A stretch of 33,299 bases of DNA from Lacticaseibacillus manihotivorans DSM 13343 = JCM 12514 (lineage in GTDB: Bacteria > Bacillota > Bacilli > Lactobacillales > Lactobacillaceae): the NCBI RefSeq assembly GCF_001435035.1, contig NZ_AZEU01000273.1, positions 1 through 33,299 of the forward strand, written 5' to 3'. The notes under the pieces were generated by a model. It had not been told where the DNA came from, made no database searches, and was given only the letters and a program-made list of their open reading frames with translations. The position numbers and the translations under genes are program-made. Positions within the stretch are counted from its first letter, which is position 1, and every line of letters starts with the position of its first letter. Positions 25,910-33,268 of the stretch are shown in pieces.

Positions 25910-27469
25910 ATGGAAGCAGTACGTGCAAAAATTGATACCACTCGCTTGAAGTTCGTGCTTCAAGGGTTAGTGGTCGGCTTATTAACCGGGGCAGTGATCA
26001 GTACGTTCCGCTTTGCCATCGAGCGTGTCTTAGTGTTCATGCAAGCCATTTATCGCCATCCCACCCCGATCAAGTTAGGCTTGGTGCTGGTGGGGATGAT
26101 TGCGTTGAGTTTGATCGTCGCGGCGTTGCTGAAAAGCGAGCCCAATATATCCGGCTCTGGGATCCCGCAAATCGAAGGCCAGCTGGCTGGAGAAATGGAT
26201 TTCCACTGGTGGTCGATTTTATGGAAGAAATTTGTCGCCGGCATTTTAAGTATCGGCCCAGGGTTGTTTTTGGGTCGTGAAGGCCCCTCGATTCAACTCG
26301 GTGGGGCAGTCGGGCAAGGGGTCGCCGAAGGATTGAAAAAACATGGCGCTGATCGGCGGATCTTGATCGCATCAGGATCTGCAGCAGGGTTAGCGGCTGC
26401 GTTCAATGCGCCAATTGCCGGGACTTTGTTTGTTTTGGAAGAAGTTTACCATAACTTCAGTCCGTTGGTTTGGATTACTGCATTAGCCAGTGCATTAGGC
26501 GCAGACTTTGTGTCGTTGAATGTGTTCGGCGAAGTGCCAGTGCTGCATTTGGTTTATACGCGCAGTATGCCAGTCAATTTATATTGGCATTTGATCGTAT
26601 TGGGCATTGTCCTCGGCTTACTGGGGTATTTGTATCAGCGCGTGTTGTTGGCCATGCCTGGTTGGTATGCCAAAACGCATATCCCGCGCTACTTTCAAGG
26701 CATCGTTCCGTTTATTTTAGTGATTCCAATGGGCTTGTTCATGCCCAGCATCCTCGGTGGTGGGAACGGGATGATCGTGGGCTTTGGTCTCGTGGTACCA
26801 AGCTTGACGGTACTGCTGGTGATTTTTGCGGCGCGGTTTATTTATTCGATGATCTCTTATGGCTCAGGTTTACCTGGTGGGATCTTCTTGCCGATTCTAA
26901 GCTTAGGGGCTGTGATCGGCGCGATTTATGCGGTGTTCATGGTGCAAATCGGACTGTTGCCCAAAGTGTATGTGATGAACTTGATCATTTTCTCGATGGC
27001 GGGATATTTTGCTGGTATCGGGAAAGCACCCTTTACGGCGATTTTATTGATCACGGAAATGGTCGGCAACTTAACGCACTTGATGCCGATGGCGGTGTTA
27101 GCCTTAGTCGCGTATATTGTCGTCGATGTGTTAGGTGGGGCACCGATTTATGAATCCTTGTTGCGCCGGATGACAGTGCCCAAGCAAATTGAATCGATCC
27201 ATCGCATGGACCGCTTGGAATTACCGGTCTTTGCCGGATCCAAGCTTGAAGGTCTGCAAGTGCGTGATTTCTCTTGGCCGAAACAAACGTTACTCATCGG
27301 CCTCAATCGCGGTGAAAATCAAATTATTCCGCATGGCGATACGGTGATCCGAGCAGGAGACACTTTAGTCTTGTTGACGGATGCCTCACAGCGCGCCAAG
27401 ATCCGCGCCAAAATTCAACATTTAGCCGCCCATATGACCAAATCAGAAGGAGTCCATCATGCACATTGA
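25910..27469 (+). CDS. ClC-family chloride/proton antiporter with C-terminal RCK_C domain
   Basis: About ten to twelve membrane helices with all ClC selectivity motifs: GSGIP (82-86, Ser for anion binding), GREGP (122-126, gating Glu124), the helix with FVLEE (Glu177/178, the internal proton glutamate of exchangers) and a Tyr in GAPIYESLL equivalent to the inner-gate tyrosine. Having both glutamates suggests 2Cl-/H+ exchange, as used in acid resistance; it is not the CLC-F fluoride type, which lacks GSGIP. The last about 80 residues form a TrkA_C/RCK_C regulatory domain (LEGLQVRDFSWPKQ to GDTLVLL) that may sense a ligand. 519 residues from ATG 25910, preceded by a G-rich site. The 3' end overlaps the next gene by 11 nt. 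Confidence 0.92.
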   Translation: MEAVRAKIDTTRLKFVLQGLVVGLLTGAVISTFRFAIERVLVFMQAIYRHPTPIKLGLVLVGMIALSLIVAALLKSEPNISGSGIPQIEGQLAGEMDFHWWSILWKKFVAGILSIGPGLFLGREGPSIQLGGAVGQGVAEGLKKHGADRRILIASGSAAGLAAAFNAPIAGTLFVLEEVYHNFSPLVWITALASALGADFVSLNVFGEVPVLHLVYTRSMPVNLYWHLIVLGIVLGLLGYLYQRVLLAMPGWYAKTHIPRYFQGIVPFILVIPMGLFMPSILGGGNGMIVGFGLVVPSLTVLLVIFAARFIYSMISYGSGLPGGIFLPILSLGAVIGAIYAVFMVQIGLLPKVYVMNLIIFSMAGYFAGIGKAPFTAILLITEMVGNLTHLMPMAVLALVAYIVVDVLGGAPIYESLLRRMTVPKQIESIHRMDRLELPVFAGSKLEGLQVRDFSWPKQTLLIGLNRGENQIIPHGDTVIRAGDTLVLLTDASQRAKIRAKIQHLAAHMTKSEGVHHAH

Positions 27470-27806
27470 AGCCTTAAATCGCCTGCAAGCGGCAGAATAC
27501 GTGAAATGGCATTACTTTGGGGATGCAAGCCGCGCTAACTTGAATGACGATCAACAACCTGATGAATTTACCGAAATCTTTGCGGATAACGGTTTGGATT
27601 ACTTTGCCGTGTTGGCTCAAGACGACCTCATTGGCGTGTTGAGTTTTGAATTTCCAAACGGCCAAATCACGATGAATGCCAAGTTGGCACCTGAAGCCAT
27701 CGGCATGTTGAAAACCAGTGAACTGGTGCAGCTGGGCACTGAGTTTGGGCAAGCCCATTATCATGATGATGATGCCGTGCAAATCGCCTCAGTTTCACCA
27801 GCCTGA
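27459..27806 (+). CDS. Probable truncated GNAT-like acetyltransferase
   Basis: 115 residues. The pattern W-Y-FGD ... FAVLAQDDLIGVLSFEF ... LAPEAIGMLKTSELVQLGTEFGQAHY resembles the first two-thirds of a GNAT N-acetyltransferase: N-terminal helices, the beta2-beta3 hairpin and an A-site region where a Q/R-x-x-G-x-G/A acetyl-CoA loop is expected but not intact (EAIGMLKT). The C-terminal strand and helix (usually near an N-x-R-A motif) are missing: the protein ends IASVSPA. AAGGAG precedes ATG 27459, which overlaps the ClC end by 11 nt, so translation is coupled. Family assignment is tentative; it may be a non-catalytic remnant. Confidence 0.5.
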   Translation: MHIEALNRLQAAEYVKWHYFGDASRANLNDDQQPDEFTEIFADNGLDYFAVLAQDDLIGVLSFEFPNGQITMNAKLAPEAIGMLKTSELVQLGTEFGQAHYHDDDAVQIASVSPA

Positions 27807-27828
27807 AGACTAGCCACATCGCGCTTTG

Positions 27829-27837
27829 TGTGATAAT
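27829..27837 (+). promoter_or_regulatory. Extended -10 promoter of secG
   Basis: TGTGATAAT (TGn plus GATAAT) 49 nt before the secG start; no good -35. Confidence 0.5.
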
Positions 27838-27885
27838 CTATAAGTTAGTAGTCAGTCGCGCCCAGGCGCGTTCAGGAGGAAGATC

Positions 27886-28122
27886 TTGCAGAATTTATTT
27901 ACGACGTTGTTGATCATTGATTCCATTTTGATCGTGATTGCAACTTTAATGCAGCCTAGTAAGCAACAAGATGCCTTAAGCGCCTTATCCGGTGGCGCTA
28001 CCGATTTGTTCGGCAAGCAGAAATCACGCGGGTTTGAAGCGTTTATGGAAAAAGTGACGGTGGTACTTGGGGTATTGTTTTTCGCCTTTTCCATCGTGTT
28101 AGTCTATATTGCATCGCACTAA
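27886..28122 (+). CDS. secG: Preprotein translocase subunit SecG
   Basis: 78 residues with two transmembrane helices (about 3-20 and 55-74) joined by a polar loop with GGATDLFG, the SecG signature. SecG assists the SecYEA channel in exporting proteins. The start is a TTG at 27886, placed 5 nt after AGGAGGA; no better ATG exists in frame. secG next to rnr and smpB is the usual Firmicute order. A terminator separates it from rnr. Confidence 0.93.
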   Translation: MQNLFTTLLIIDSILIVIATLMQPSKQQDALSALSGGATDLFGKQKSRGFEAFMEKVTVVLGVLFFAFSIVLVYIASH

Positions 28123-28127
28123 CCAAC

Positions 28128-28157
28128 AGTCTCCTGCAACGGTAGGAGACTTTTTTT
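28128..28157 (+). terminator. Intrinsic terminator after secG
   Basis: 8-bp stem AGTCTCCT / AGGAGACT, 8-nt loop, seven T. Confidence 0.88.
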
Positions 28158-28170
28158 GAGATTATTCGAC

Positions 28171-28202
28171 AATTCAGGACAACTGAATTGGACATTTACA
28201 AT
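28171..28202 (+). promoter_or_regulatory. rnr promoter region with inverted repeat
   Basis: AATTCAG (28171-28177) / CTGAATT (28183-28189) form a 7-bp inverted repeat with a 5-nt spacer just upstream of a -10-like TACAAT (28197-28202). This could be an operator or chance; the -35 (TTCAGG) lies inside the repeat. Confidence 0.4.
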
Positions 28203-28220
28203 GAAAACGAGGGACCATAC

Positions 28221-30632
28221 ATGACCACAGTCGGCCACATGAGAAATGAATTACTCGCCGCATTCCGGCGCAACCCACAAATCGCCTTTTCCACTGCCAG
28301 CCTTAACCGCGCGTTGAAGCTGACGGATGCTGAAGACTTCAAAGTCTTAGTTCAAGCTTTAACCGGCCTAGAAAACGATGACTTGATCCACAGTACAGGC
28401 GAAGCCTTATTTCAATTAGGCGGCAAACCTGCCGGCCATTTGGAAGGCATTTTTCACGGCAATGAAAAAGGTTTCGGCTTTGTTGCCGTTGAAGATGAAG
28501 AAAATGACTTCTTTATCGCCCCACCTGCGACTAAATTTGCCTTAGACGGCGACACCGTTGAAATCAACATCACCCGCAAAGCCCGCCCAGGCGACTCCCG
28601 CGGCTCTGAAGCCGAAGTCGTCAAAGTGCTCGAACGCAAAATCACCCGCTTAGTCGGTGAATATTCCCCATTATCTGATGGCGAAAAAGAACGCACTGGC
28701 TTTATCGGGGTGGTGGTTTCGCATGAAAAGAAACTCAAGAACTACCCGATTTTTGTCAAAGATACTGGCATGATCCCAGAACTTGGCGACATGTTGATGG
28801 TGGAAGTGACGGCTTATCCTGACCGTGACCATCCTAAAGCCATGCAAGGCATCGTGTCTGAAAACCTTGGGAACAAGAATGCGCCTGGTGTCGATGTGTT
28901 GTCTTTGGTTTTGGCTAATGACATTCACACGGAATATCCAGAAGACGCTATGGCCCAAGCCAACGCCATTCCTGATCACGTCACCGACGAAGATCGCATC
29001 GGCCGCCGCGATATCACCGATCAACCAGTGGTCACCATCGATGGCGACGACTCCAAAGACTTCGATGATGCAGTGGTCGCTTGGAAGTTGCCTAACGGGA
29101 ATTACCATTTAGGTGTCCATATCGCCGATGTGTCGTATTACGTTACCGAAGGCTCGCCTTTAGACAAGGAAACATACGATCGTGGCACGTCCACTTACTT
29201 GACGGACCGCGTGATTCCGATGTTGCCATTCCGCTTGTCCAACGGTATTTGCTCGTTGAATCCTGACGTGGATCGCTTGGCAATGTCTTGTGATATGGAA
29301 ATCACCCCAGAAGGTAAAGTCGTCAACCATGACATTTACCAATCTGTCATTCGTTCTCACGGCCGTTTGACTTACAACAACGTTAACAAAATGATTACCG
29401 ATCAAGACCCTGAATTGCGCGCGCAATACGCTGACTTGGTGCCAATGTTGGATCTGATGGGTGACTTGCACAAGATTCTTTACAAGATGCGTCATGATCG
29501 CGGTGCCATCGACTTTGAAGAACATGAAGCCAAAATCATCGTCGACGAGAATGGTCATCCAACAGACATCGTGTTGCGTGACCGCGGTTTGTCTGAACGC
29601 ATGATCGAATCCTTCATGCTGGAAGCCAACGAAACGGTTGCTGAACACTACAACAAGTTGCACTTACCATTCTTGTATCGGGTCCATGAAACCCCAGATG
29701 ACGATCGCATCAAAGACTTCATCGACTTCTTGGCCACTTTTGGTATCACGGTGCCGATCAAGCCAGGGGCAAAGCTGACGCCGAAGATGTTGCAAGAAGT
29801 CAACACTAGCGTTCAAGGCACGCCAGAAGAAATGATGGTCAACGTCAAAATGCTGCGCAGCTTGAAGCAAGCCCATTACTCTGAAGACCCCCTTGGGCAT
29901 TTTGGGATCGCAGCGGAATATTATTGCCACTTCACGTCTCCAATTCGCCGTTATCCTGATTTGATCGTTCACCGCTTGATTCGTTCATACGCCACTCAAG
30001 GCGCTGGCGAAGATAACCAAGCCAAGTGGTCTTCCAAGTTGCCTGACATCGCCGTGCAAACTTCTGTGCGTGAACGTCACTCTATCGATGCGGAACGGGC
30101 CGTTGACGACTTGAAGAAGGCCGAATTCATGGCCGATAAAGTCGGCGAAGACTTCGATGCTGTGGTTTCAGGGGTCGCAGGCTTTGGGATGTTCGTGGCT
30201 TTGCCAAACACAGTCGAAGGTTTGGTTCATATTTCTCGGATGAAAGACGACTATTATGCCTTTGTTGAAAACCAAATGGCGTTAGTTGGCGAACGTTTCC
30301 ACAAGATCTATCGCATCGGCCAACCCGTCAAGGTGCACTTGGACAATGTCGATGTGGAACAACGCCAAGTCGATTTCTCCTTGATTCCATCAGACGACAC
30401 GCCAAAAACCGACATCGTGGTGAAGCGCGAAACTCGTGGCCGTGGGCAAAACCATAGCGACGGTCCGCGCAACGGCAATCGCAATGGTGGCAATCGCAAC
30501 AATAGCAACAACCGTGGTGGCAACAACAATCGCGGTCGCAATCACAACAATAACCGTGGCGGCAGCCGGCCTTTTAACAAGCTGGGCGACCAATTGCGTC
30601 AAGGCGGCCAACGCGGCGGGAACAAACACTAG
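28221..30632 (+). CDS. rnr: Ribonuclease R
   Basis: Processive 3'-5' exoribonuclease that can unwind structured RNA and helps in trans-translation and rRNA quality control. Domain order: an N-terminal helical/winged region, cold-shock OB folds (GIFHGNEKGFGFV near 76-90), the RNB catalytic domain with metal ligands in DGDDSKDFDDA (about 275-285), and an S1 domain (about 635-715, GVAGFGMFVAL). The tail of about 60 residues is rich in Asn, Gly and Arg and basic, likely binding RNA. 803 residues. ATG 28221 follows GAGGGA by 6 nt; a longer TTG frame from 28188 runs through the promoter. smpB follows after 15 nt, linking RNase R to SmpB, its tmRNA-pathway partner. Confidence 0.97.
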   Translation: MTTVGHMRNELLAAFRRNPQIAFSTASLNRALKLTDAEDFKVLVQALTGLENDDLIHSTGEALFQLGGKPAGHLEGIFHGNEKGFGFVAVEDEENDFFIAPPATKFALDGDTVEINITRKARPGDSRGSEAEVVKVLERKITRLVGEYSPLSDGEKERTGFIGVVVSHEKKLKNYPIFVKDTGMIPELGDMLMVEVTAYPDRDHPKAMQGIVSENLGNKNAPGVDVLSLVLANDIHTEYPEDAMAQANAIPDHVTDEDRIGRRDITDQPVVTIDGDDSKDFDDAVVAWKLPNGNYHLGVHIADVSYYVTEGSPLDKETYDRGTSTYLTDRVIPMLPFRLSNGICSLNPDVDRLAMSCDMEITPEGKVVNHDIYQSVIRSHGRLTYNNVNKMITDQDPELRAQYADLVPMLDLMGDLHKILYKMRHDRGAIDFEEHEAKIIVDENGHPTDIVLRDRGLSERMIESFMLEANETVAEHYNKLHLPFLYRVHETPDDDRIKDFIDFLATFGITVPIKPGAKLTPKMLQEVNTSVQGTPEEMMVNVKMLRSLKQAHYSEDPLGHFGIAAEYYCHFTSPIRRYPDLIVHRLIRSYATQGAGEDNQAKWSSKLPDIAVQTSVRERHSIDAERAVDDLKKAEFMADKVGEDFDAVVSGVAGFGMFVALPNTVEGLVHISRMKDDYYAFVENQMALVGERFHKIYRIGQPVKVHLDNVDVEQRQVDFSLIPSDDTPKTDIVVKRETRGRGQNHSDGPRNGNRNGGNRNNSNNRGGNNNRGRNHNNNRGGSRPFNKLGDQLRQGGQRGGNKH

Positions 30633-30647
30633 AAAAGAGGGGTGCTG

Positions 30648-31121
30648 ATGGCCAAGAAAATGAAGCCGAAGCCAGATAACCTGTTGGCCCAAAACAAAAA
30701 GGCCTATCACGATTATAATATCCTCGAAACTTATGAAGCCGGCGTTGCCTTAACTGGGACTGAAATCAAGTCTGTGCGTGCTGGCAAAACCACTTTGCGC
30801 GACGGCTATGCGCGGGTGCGCAACGGTGAAGCTTGGTTGGAAAACGTGCATATCACACCATATGCTGAAGGCAACCAGTTCAACGTTGATCCAATGCGTA
30901 ACCGCAAACTCTTGTTGCACAAAAAAGAGATTCGCAAACTAGAAGTCAGCCTGACTGAAAAAGGTCTGACCATTGTGCCATTGCGGATGTATCTCAAGCA
31001 TGGCTATGCCAAAGTCTTGATCGGCGTGGCGCAAGGGAAGAAGAACTACGACAAGCGCGAAAGCTTGAAGCGTAAAGACCAAGAGCGCGACATTCAACGT
31101 GCGATGAAAGAACGGTATTAA
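30648..31121 (+). CDS. smpB: SsrA-binding protein SmpB
   Basis: tmRNA partner that delivers SsrA to stalled ribosomes. Seen: [17 protein letters not shown] at the start of the beta-barrel, [13 protein letters not shown], and the C-terminal basic tail [19 protein letters not shown] that contacts the decoding centre. 157 residues is normal. ATG 30648 follows AGAGGGG; a start two codons upstream (GTG 30642) is less likely. Co-transcribed with rnr and followed by a terminator. The ssrA gene itself is not next to it. Confidence 0.97.
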   Translation: MAKKMKPKPDNLLAQNKKAYHDYNILETYEAGVALTGTEIKSVRAGKTTLRDGYARVRNGEAWLENVHITPYAEGNQFNVDPMRNRKLLLHKKEIRKLEVSLTEKGLTIVPLRMYLKHGYAKVLIGVAQGKKNYDKRESLKRKDQERDIQRAMKERY

Positions 31122-31127
31122 CCACAA

Positions 31128-31178
31128 CAGCACCAACGCGTAAACCTTCGTGGTTGTCGGCGTTGGTGCTGCTTTTTT
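31128..31178 (+). terminator. Intrinsic terminator after smpB
   Basis: 12-bp perfect stem CAGCACCAACGC (31128-31139) / GCGTTGGTGCTG (31160-31171) with a 20-nt apical loop, then six T. Confidence 0.9.
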
Positions 31179-31251
31179 GTTGATATTGTTCAGCCGTGTA
31201 AGGCGTCATGATAGGGGCATTGATGATCTTAATTGAAAAGAGGCGGCAGTG

Positions 31252-31788
31252 ATGATTGGTATCATGATATTTGTGATCGGGATCCTAATTTTTACCCGCA
31301 ACGCGTTTTGAATGGAAAAAATCTCCCGATGGGAAGCACTCGTGGTTCCTATTTATAGCTTGGTGATGGGCGTACGCACGTTGCTTGAGGCACACCCACC
31401 AGTTATTTGGATCGCCGTGACTGCTGTTGTGGTGGGACTATTGGCCGCGGTGATTCAGGCCAGCGGCGCTCAATTGCAAGTGACAGGTGAACGTGATCGC
31501 CATGATCGTCCAAGGGCGTTGCTGCGCCGTGGCGGCCGGTACTTGATCGGCTGGGTCCTGATCTTTGCTTATGGGATCGCGATGGCAATGATGTTTGGTG
31601 ACCATGTGAATTTGGTGCGTGAAATCGGACTTGAAATTGCGAAGGATCTTTTTAGCTTTCGTAACTTCACCACGGCGGCAAGTTGGAACATTTACTTGTA
31701 ATCTGGGATTGCCAGTCTTAGCTACACTTGGCTTTTAATTCGGCAAGAGCCGCTCGTCGGCCAAGCATTGCGGCGTCAACATCAATAG
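31252..31788 (+). pseudogene. Membrane-protein pseudogene with two in-frame stops
   Basis: One reading frame runs from ATG 31252 to TAG 31788 (179 codons) but is cut by TGA at 31309-31311 and TAA at 31699-31701. Before the first stop are 19 residues forming a hydrophobic helix (MIGIMIFVIGILIF); the middle 129 residues (ATG 31312) contain two or three further helices, a charged loop around VTGERDRHDRPR and RRGGRYLIGW; after the second stop 28 residues (LSYTWLLIRQEP and a basic end) still look like protein. Three protein-like segments in one frame argue for an inactivated gene. A shorter functional protein of 129 residues starting at TGAATG by translational coupling is the alternative. I do not recognise a named family. 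AGAGG lies upstream of ATG 31252. Confidence 0.65.
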
Positions 31789-31933
31789 GTGTCCATGGTT
31801 AGGCGCATTGAAAAAGATTTCGATTAATGATTTGACTTTGCTTTTAATCATCTAGTACCATTAGCGTAAGTTTTTAGAGGCGTTCAAACGAATTGTCTGG
31901 TTTGTCAACTAACTGGCGAGACCTGAAACATCG

Positions 31934-32530
31934 TTAGCTGATGAAATGGCTGATCGTACCATTCTCAAATAAAATATAGCCGCCAATGCCAATGTACACT
32001 GCTGCTGTAAGCCAGCGGCCAGCATGTTCAAGTAGGCGGGCGACTAAAGGCATGCGGCCAAGTTGCGCGCCGATCCAGAAAAACAAGGTTAACATCACCA
32101 AGAAGGTCACCAATGTCAGGGCAGTTGCTTGCAACGTTTGAGATGCAAATAGCGGTACATAAACCCCAATATTATCGGCACCACAAGTTGCCACTGTGAT
32201 CAAAGCGACACTTGAGATAATGCTGGCTTGCTTGAGGCGGCTGGATACCGCGTTGTCATCATCTGCTTCACCTGTTAAGGCCAGTTTCATGCCCATCAAA
32301 ATTGGAATCAGACCCAATAAGCCCAACACCCATTCGGCAGGCACGAGTCGTAAGACCAACGCAACAAATAAACTGATCGCCACTAAAATACTAGTGCCCA
32401 ATAAATCGCCCCAGTAGACGAGATGTCGCTGGTTTGGCTTAACAGAGCCAAAAATCATCATTAAAATCAGCAGATAATCGAGGCTGGTAGAGATATAGGC
32501 AGTCGCACCGGTTAGAATAATTTTCAACAT
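31934..32530 (-). CDS. cadD: CadD-family cadmium/heavy-metal resistance transporter
   Basis: 198 residues with about five membrane helices, matching the CadD/LysE-type family of cadmium resistance proteins: N-terminal [21 protein letters not shown], a polar loop EADDDNA between helix bundles, and [16 protein letters not shown] with the Cys-Gly-Ala-Asp-Asn motif of the second half. It probably exports Cd2+ or related metals through the cytoplasmic membrane. The start is taken at 32530 (minus strand) since AAGGAG lies upstream; a longer frame to 32695 would run through the neighbouring repressor gene. Divergent from the ArsR-family gene, with 57 nt between start codons that contain repeated AACATA half-sites. 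Confidence 0.88.
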   Translation of the reverse strand: MLKIILTGATAYISTSLDYLLILMMIFGSVKPNQRHLVYWGDLLGTSILVAISLFVALVLRLVPAEWVLGLLGLIPILMGMKLALTGEADDDNAVSSRLKQASIISSVALITVATCGADNIGVYVPLFASQTLQATALTLVTFLVMLTLFFWIGAQLGRMPLVARLLEHAGRWLTAAVYIGIGGYILFENGTISHFIS

Positions 32531-32575
32531 ACAAAACACGCTCCTTGGTTTCGTATGTTGATAGTAACATATGTT
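32525..32575. promoter_or_regulatory. Shared operator between cadD and the ArsR-family gene
   Basis: Half-sites repeat: CAACATAC (32525-32532), its inverse GTATGTTG (32553-32560), and the inverted repeat TATGTT-N6-AACATA (32554-32571), which overlaps the perfect palindrome AACATATGTT (32566-32575). This matches the style of ArsR/SmtB operators (CzrA-type TATGAA-N6-TTCATA). One repressor dimer or two could control both genes. Confidence 0.65.
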
Positions 32576-32587
32576 GGAGGAATTGTC

Positions 32588-32911
32588 TTGGAAAATCATA
32601 TTCTCGATGATGCGCATATTCAAGAATCCATTCGCATCTTTAAGTTGCTCAGCAATCCGACGCGCCTTAGGCTGTTGCACCTGCTTGAAAACCAAGAACT
32701 CAATGTTTCGGAAATTGTCGCAATGCTTGAGGTCTCACAATCAGTCGTCTCGCATCAGCTGGCAACTTTGCGCGACTATCAGTTGGTCGATGCAAGACGT
32801 GAAGGCAAAGCAATGTATTATCGCCTCGATGATCCGCATATTCTCGATGTTGTCGATGAAACGCTCGCCCACGCTGATCATGTGCTACGCGGTAAACAGC
32901 ATGGCCATTGA
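32588..32911 (+). CDS. ArsR/SmtB-family metal sensor, CzrA-like
   Basis: 107-residue winged-helix repressor. The recognition helix reads [13 protein letters not shown]. The C-terminal helix holds Asp82, His84, His95 and His98 with exactly the D-x-H-x10-H-x2-H spacing of the alpha5 metal site of S. aureus CzrA (Zn2+/Co2+), while the Cys-x-Cys of the alpha3 site of CadC is absent (ELNVSEI). It therefore looks like a Zn/Co-type sensor next to a Cd-type exporter. The start is TTG 32588, 7 nt after GGAGG; an ATG at 32555 lies inside the operator. Metal release of repression is known for the family; specificity here is inference. Confidence 0.88.
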   Translation: MENHILDDAHIQESIRIFKLLSNPTRLRLLHLLENQELNVSEIVAMLEVSQSVVSHQLATLRDYQLVDARREGKAMYYRLDDPHILDVVDETLAHADHVLRGKQHGH

Positions 32912-32919
32912 TTTTCGAG

Positions 32920-33009
32920 GATCGTCGACGGTGGGTGAGCTTGCGCAATAGGCATGGATAAAATTGTCTCACTGATGCCAGCAGATGAGATGGATTAAGG
33001 TCGACGATC
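32920..33009. repeat. 10-bp perfect inverted repeat, 70-nt spacer
   Basis: GATCGTCGAC (32920-32929) and GTCGACGATC (33000-33009). The enclosed 70 nt hold shorter complementary pieces (GGTGAG/CTCACT, GGCAT/ATGCC). Directly downstream of the metal-sensor gene; no T run follows. Role unknown. Confidence 0.45.
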
Positions 33010-33025
33010 AATCAACTAATCAGAT

Positions 33026-33041
33026 TATTTCCCGGGAAATA
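33026..33041. promoter_or_regulatory. 16-bp perfect palindrome, operator-like
   Basis: TATTTCCCGGGAAATA lies about 108 nt upstream of the transporter remnant. The symmetry suggests a dimeric repressor site; no regulator is assigned. Confidence 0.4.
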
Positions 33042-33148
33042 TCTAGACATCATTGTGAAATAAATTGAGCAAGTCGTCAGTTTGCCTTGCATCAGCACGA
33101 TTCTTCCACTAAAGTGAGCATTAGTTCAATTTTTTGGAGGTCATAGGG

Positions 33149-33268
33149 ATGCAGAAATTTTTAACGCGATGGTTTTCTGGTGAAAGTCTAGATTATCACT
33201 TTGTATTTGCGTTATTGGCGCCTGTGATTGCTGACCAATTCTTTTCGCGCATTTTAGAATCAAGTTAG
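33149..33268 (+). pseudogene. N-terminal remnant of a MATE-type efflux transporter
   Basis: 39 residues after a good GGAGG (33136-33140, 8-nt spacing): a basic start, GESLDYHFVFALLAPVIADQFF, then an unrelated tail and TAG at 33266. The segment is typical of the first helix of Lactobacillaceae MATE-family multidrug/Na+ antiporters, which continue for about 450 residues. Similarity stops abruptly at about 33240, near the window edge, so the gene appears cut by deletion or by a mobile element starting close by. Assignment rests on a short segment. Confidence 0.45.

Noticed and set aside
26470-27153. Plus-strand open frame of 227 codons inside the ClC gene
   Set aside because: It is the shifted frame of a well-supported membrane protein gene, with no ribosome site and Cys/Arg/Trp-rich composition.
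30430-30590. Direct-repeat array resembling a CRISPR
   Set aside because: The repetition is the Asn/Gly/Arg-rich coding tail of RNase R, without constant repeats and spacers.
31122-31251. ssrA (tmRNA) downstream of smpB, as in Bacillus
   Set aside because: Only a terminator and a short spacer are present; no tRNA-like 3' end or tag peptide frame.
32700-33011. Minus-strand open frame of 103 codons over the ArsR-family gene
   Set aside because: Antisense to a clear gene, with His/Arg-rich shadow composition and no ribosome site.
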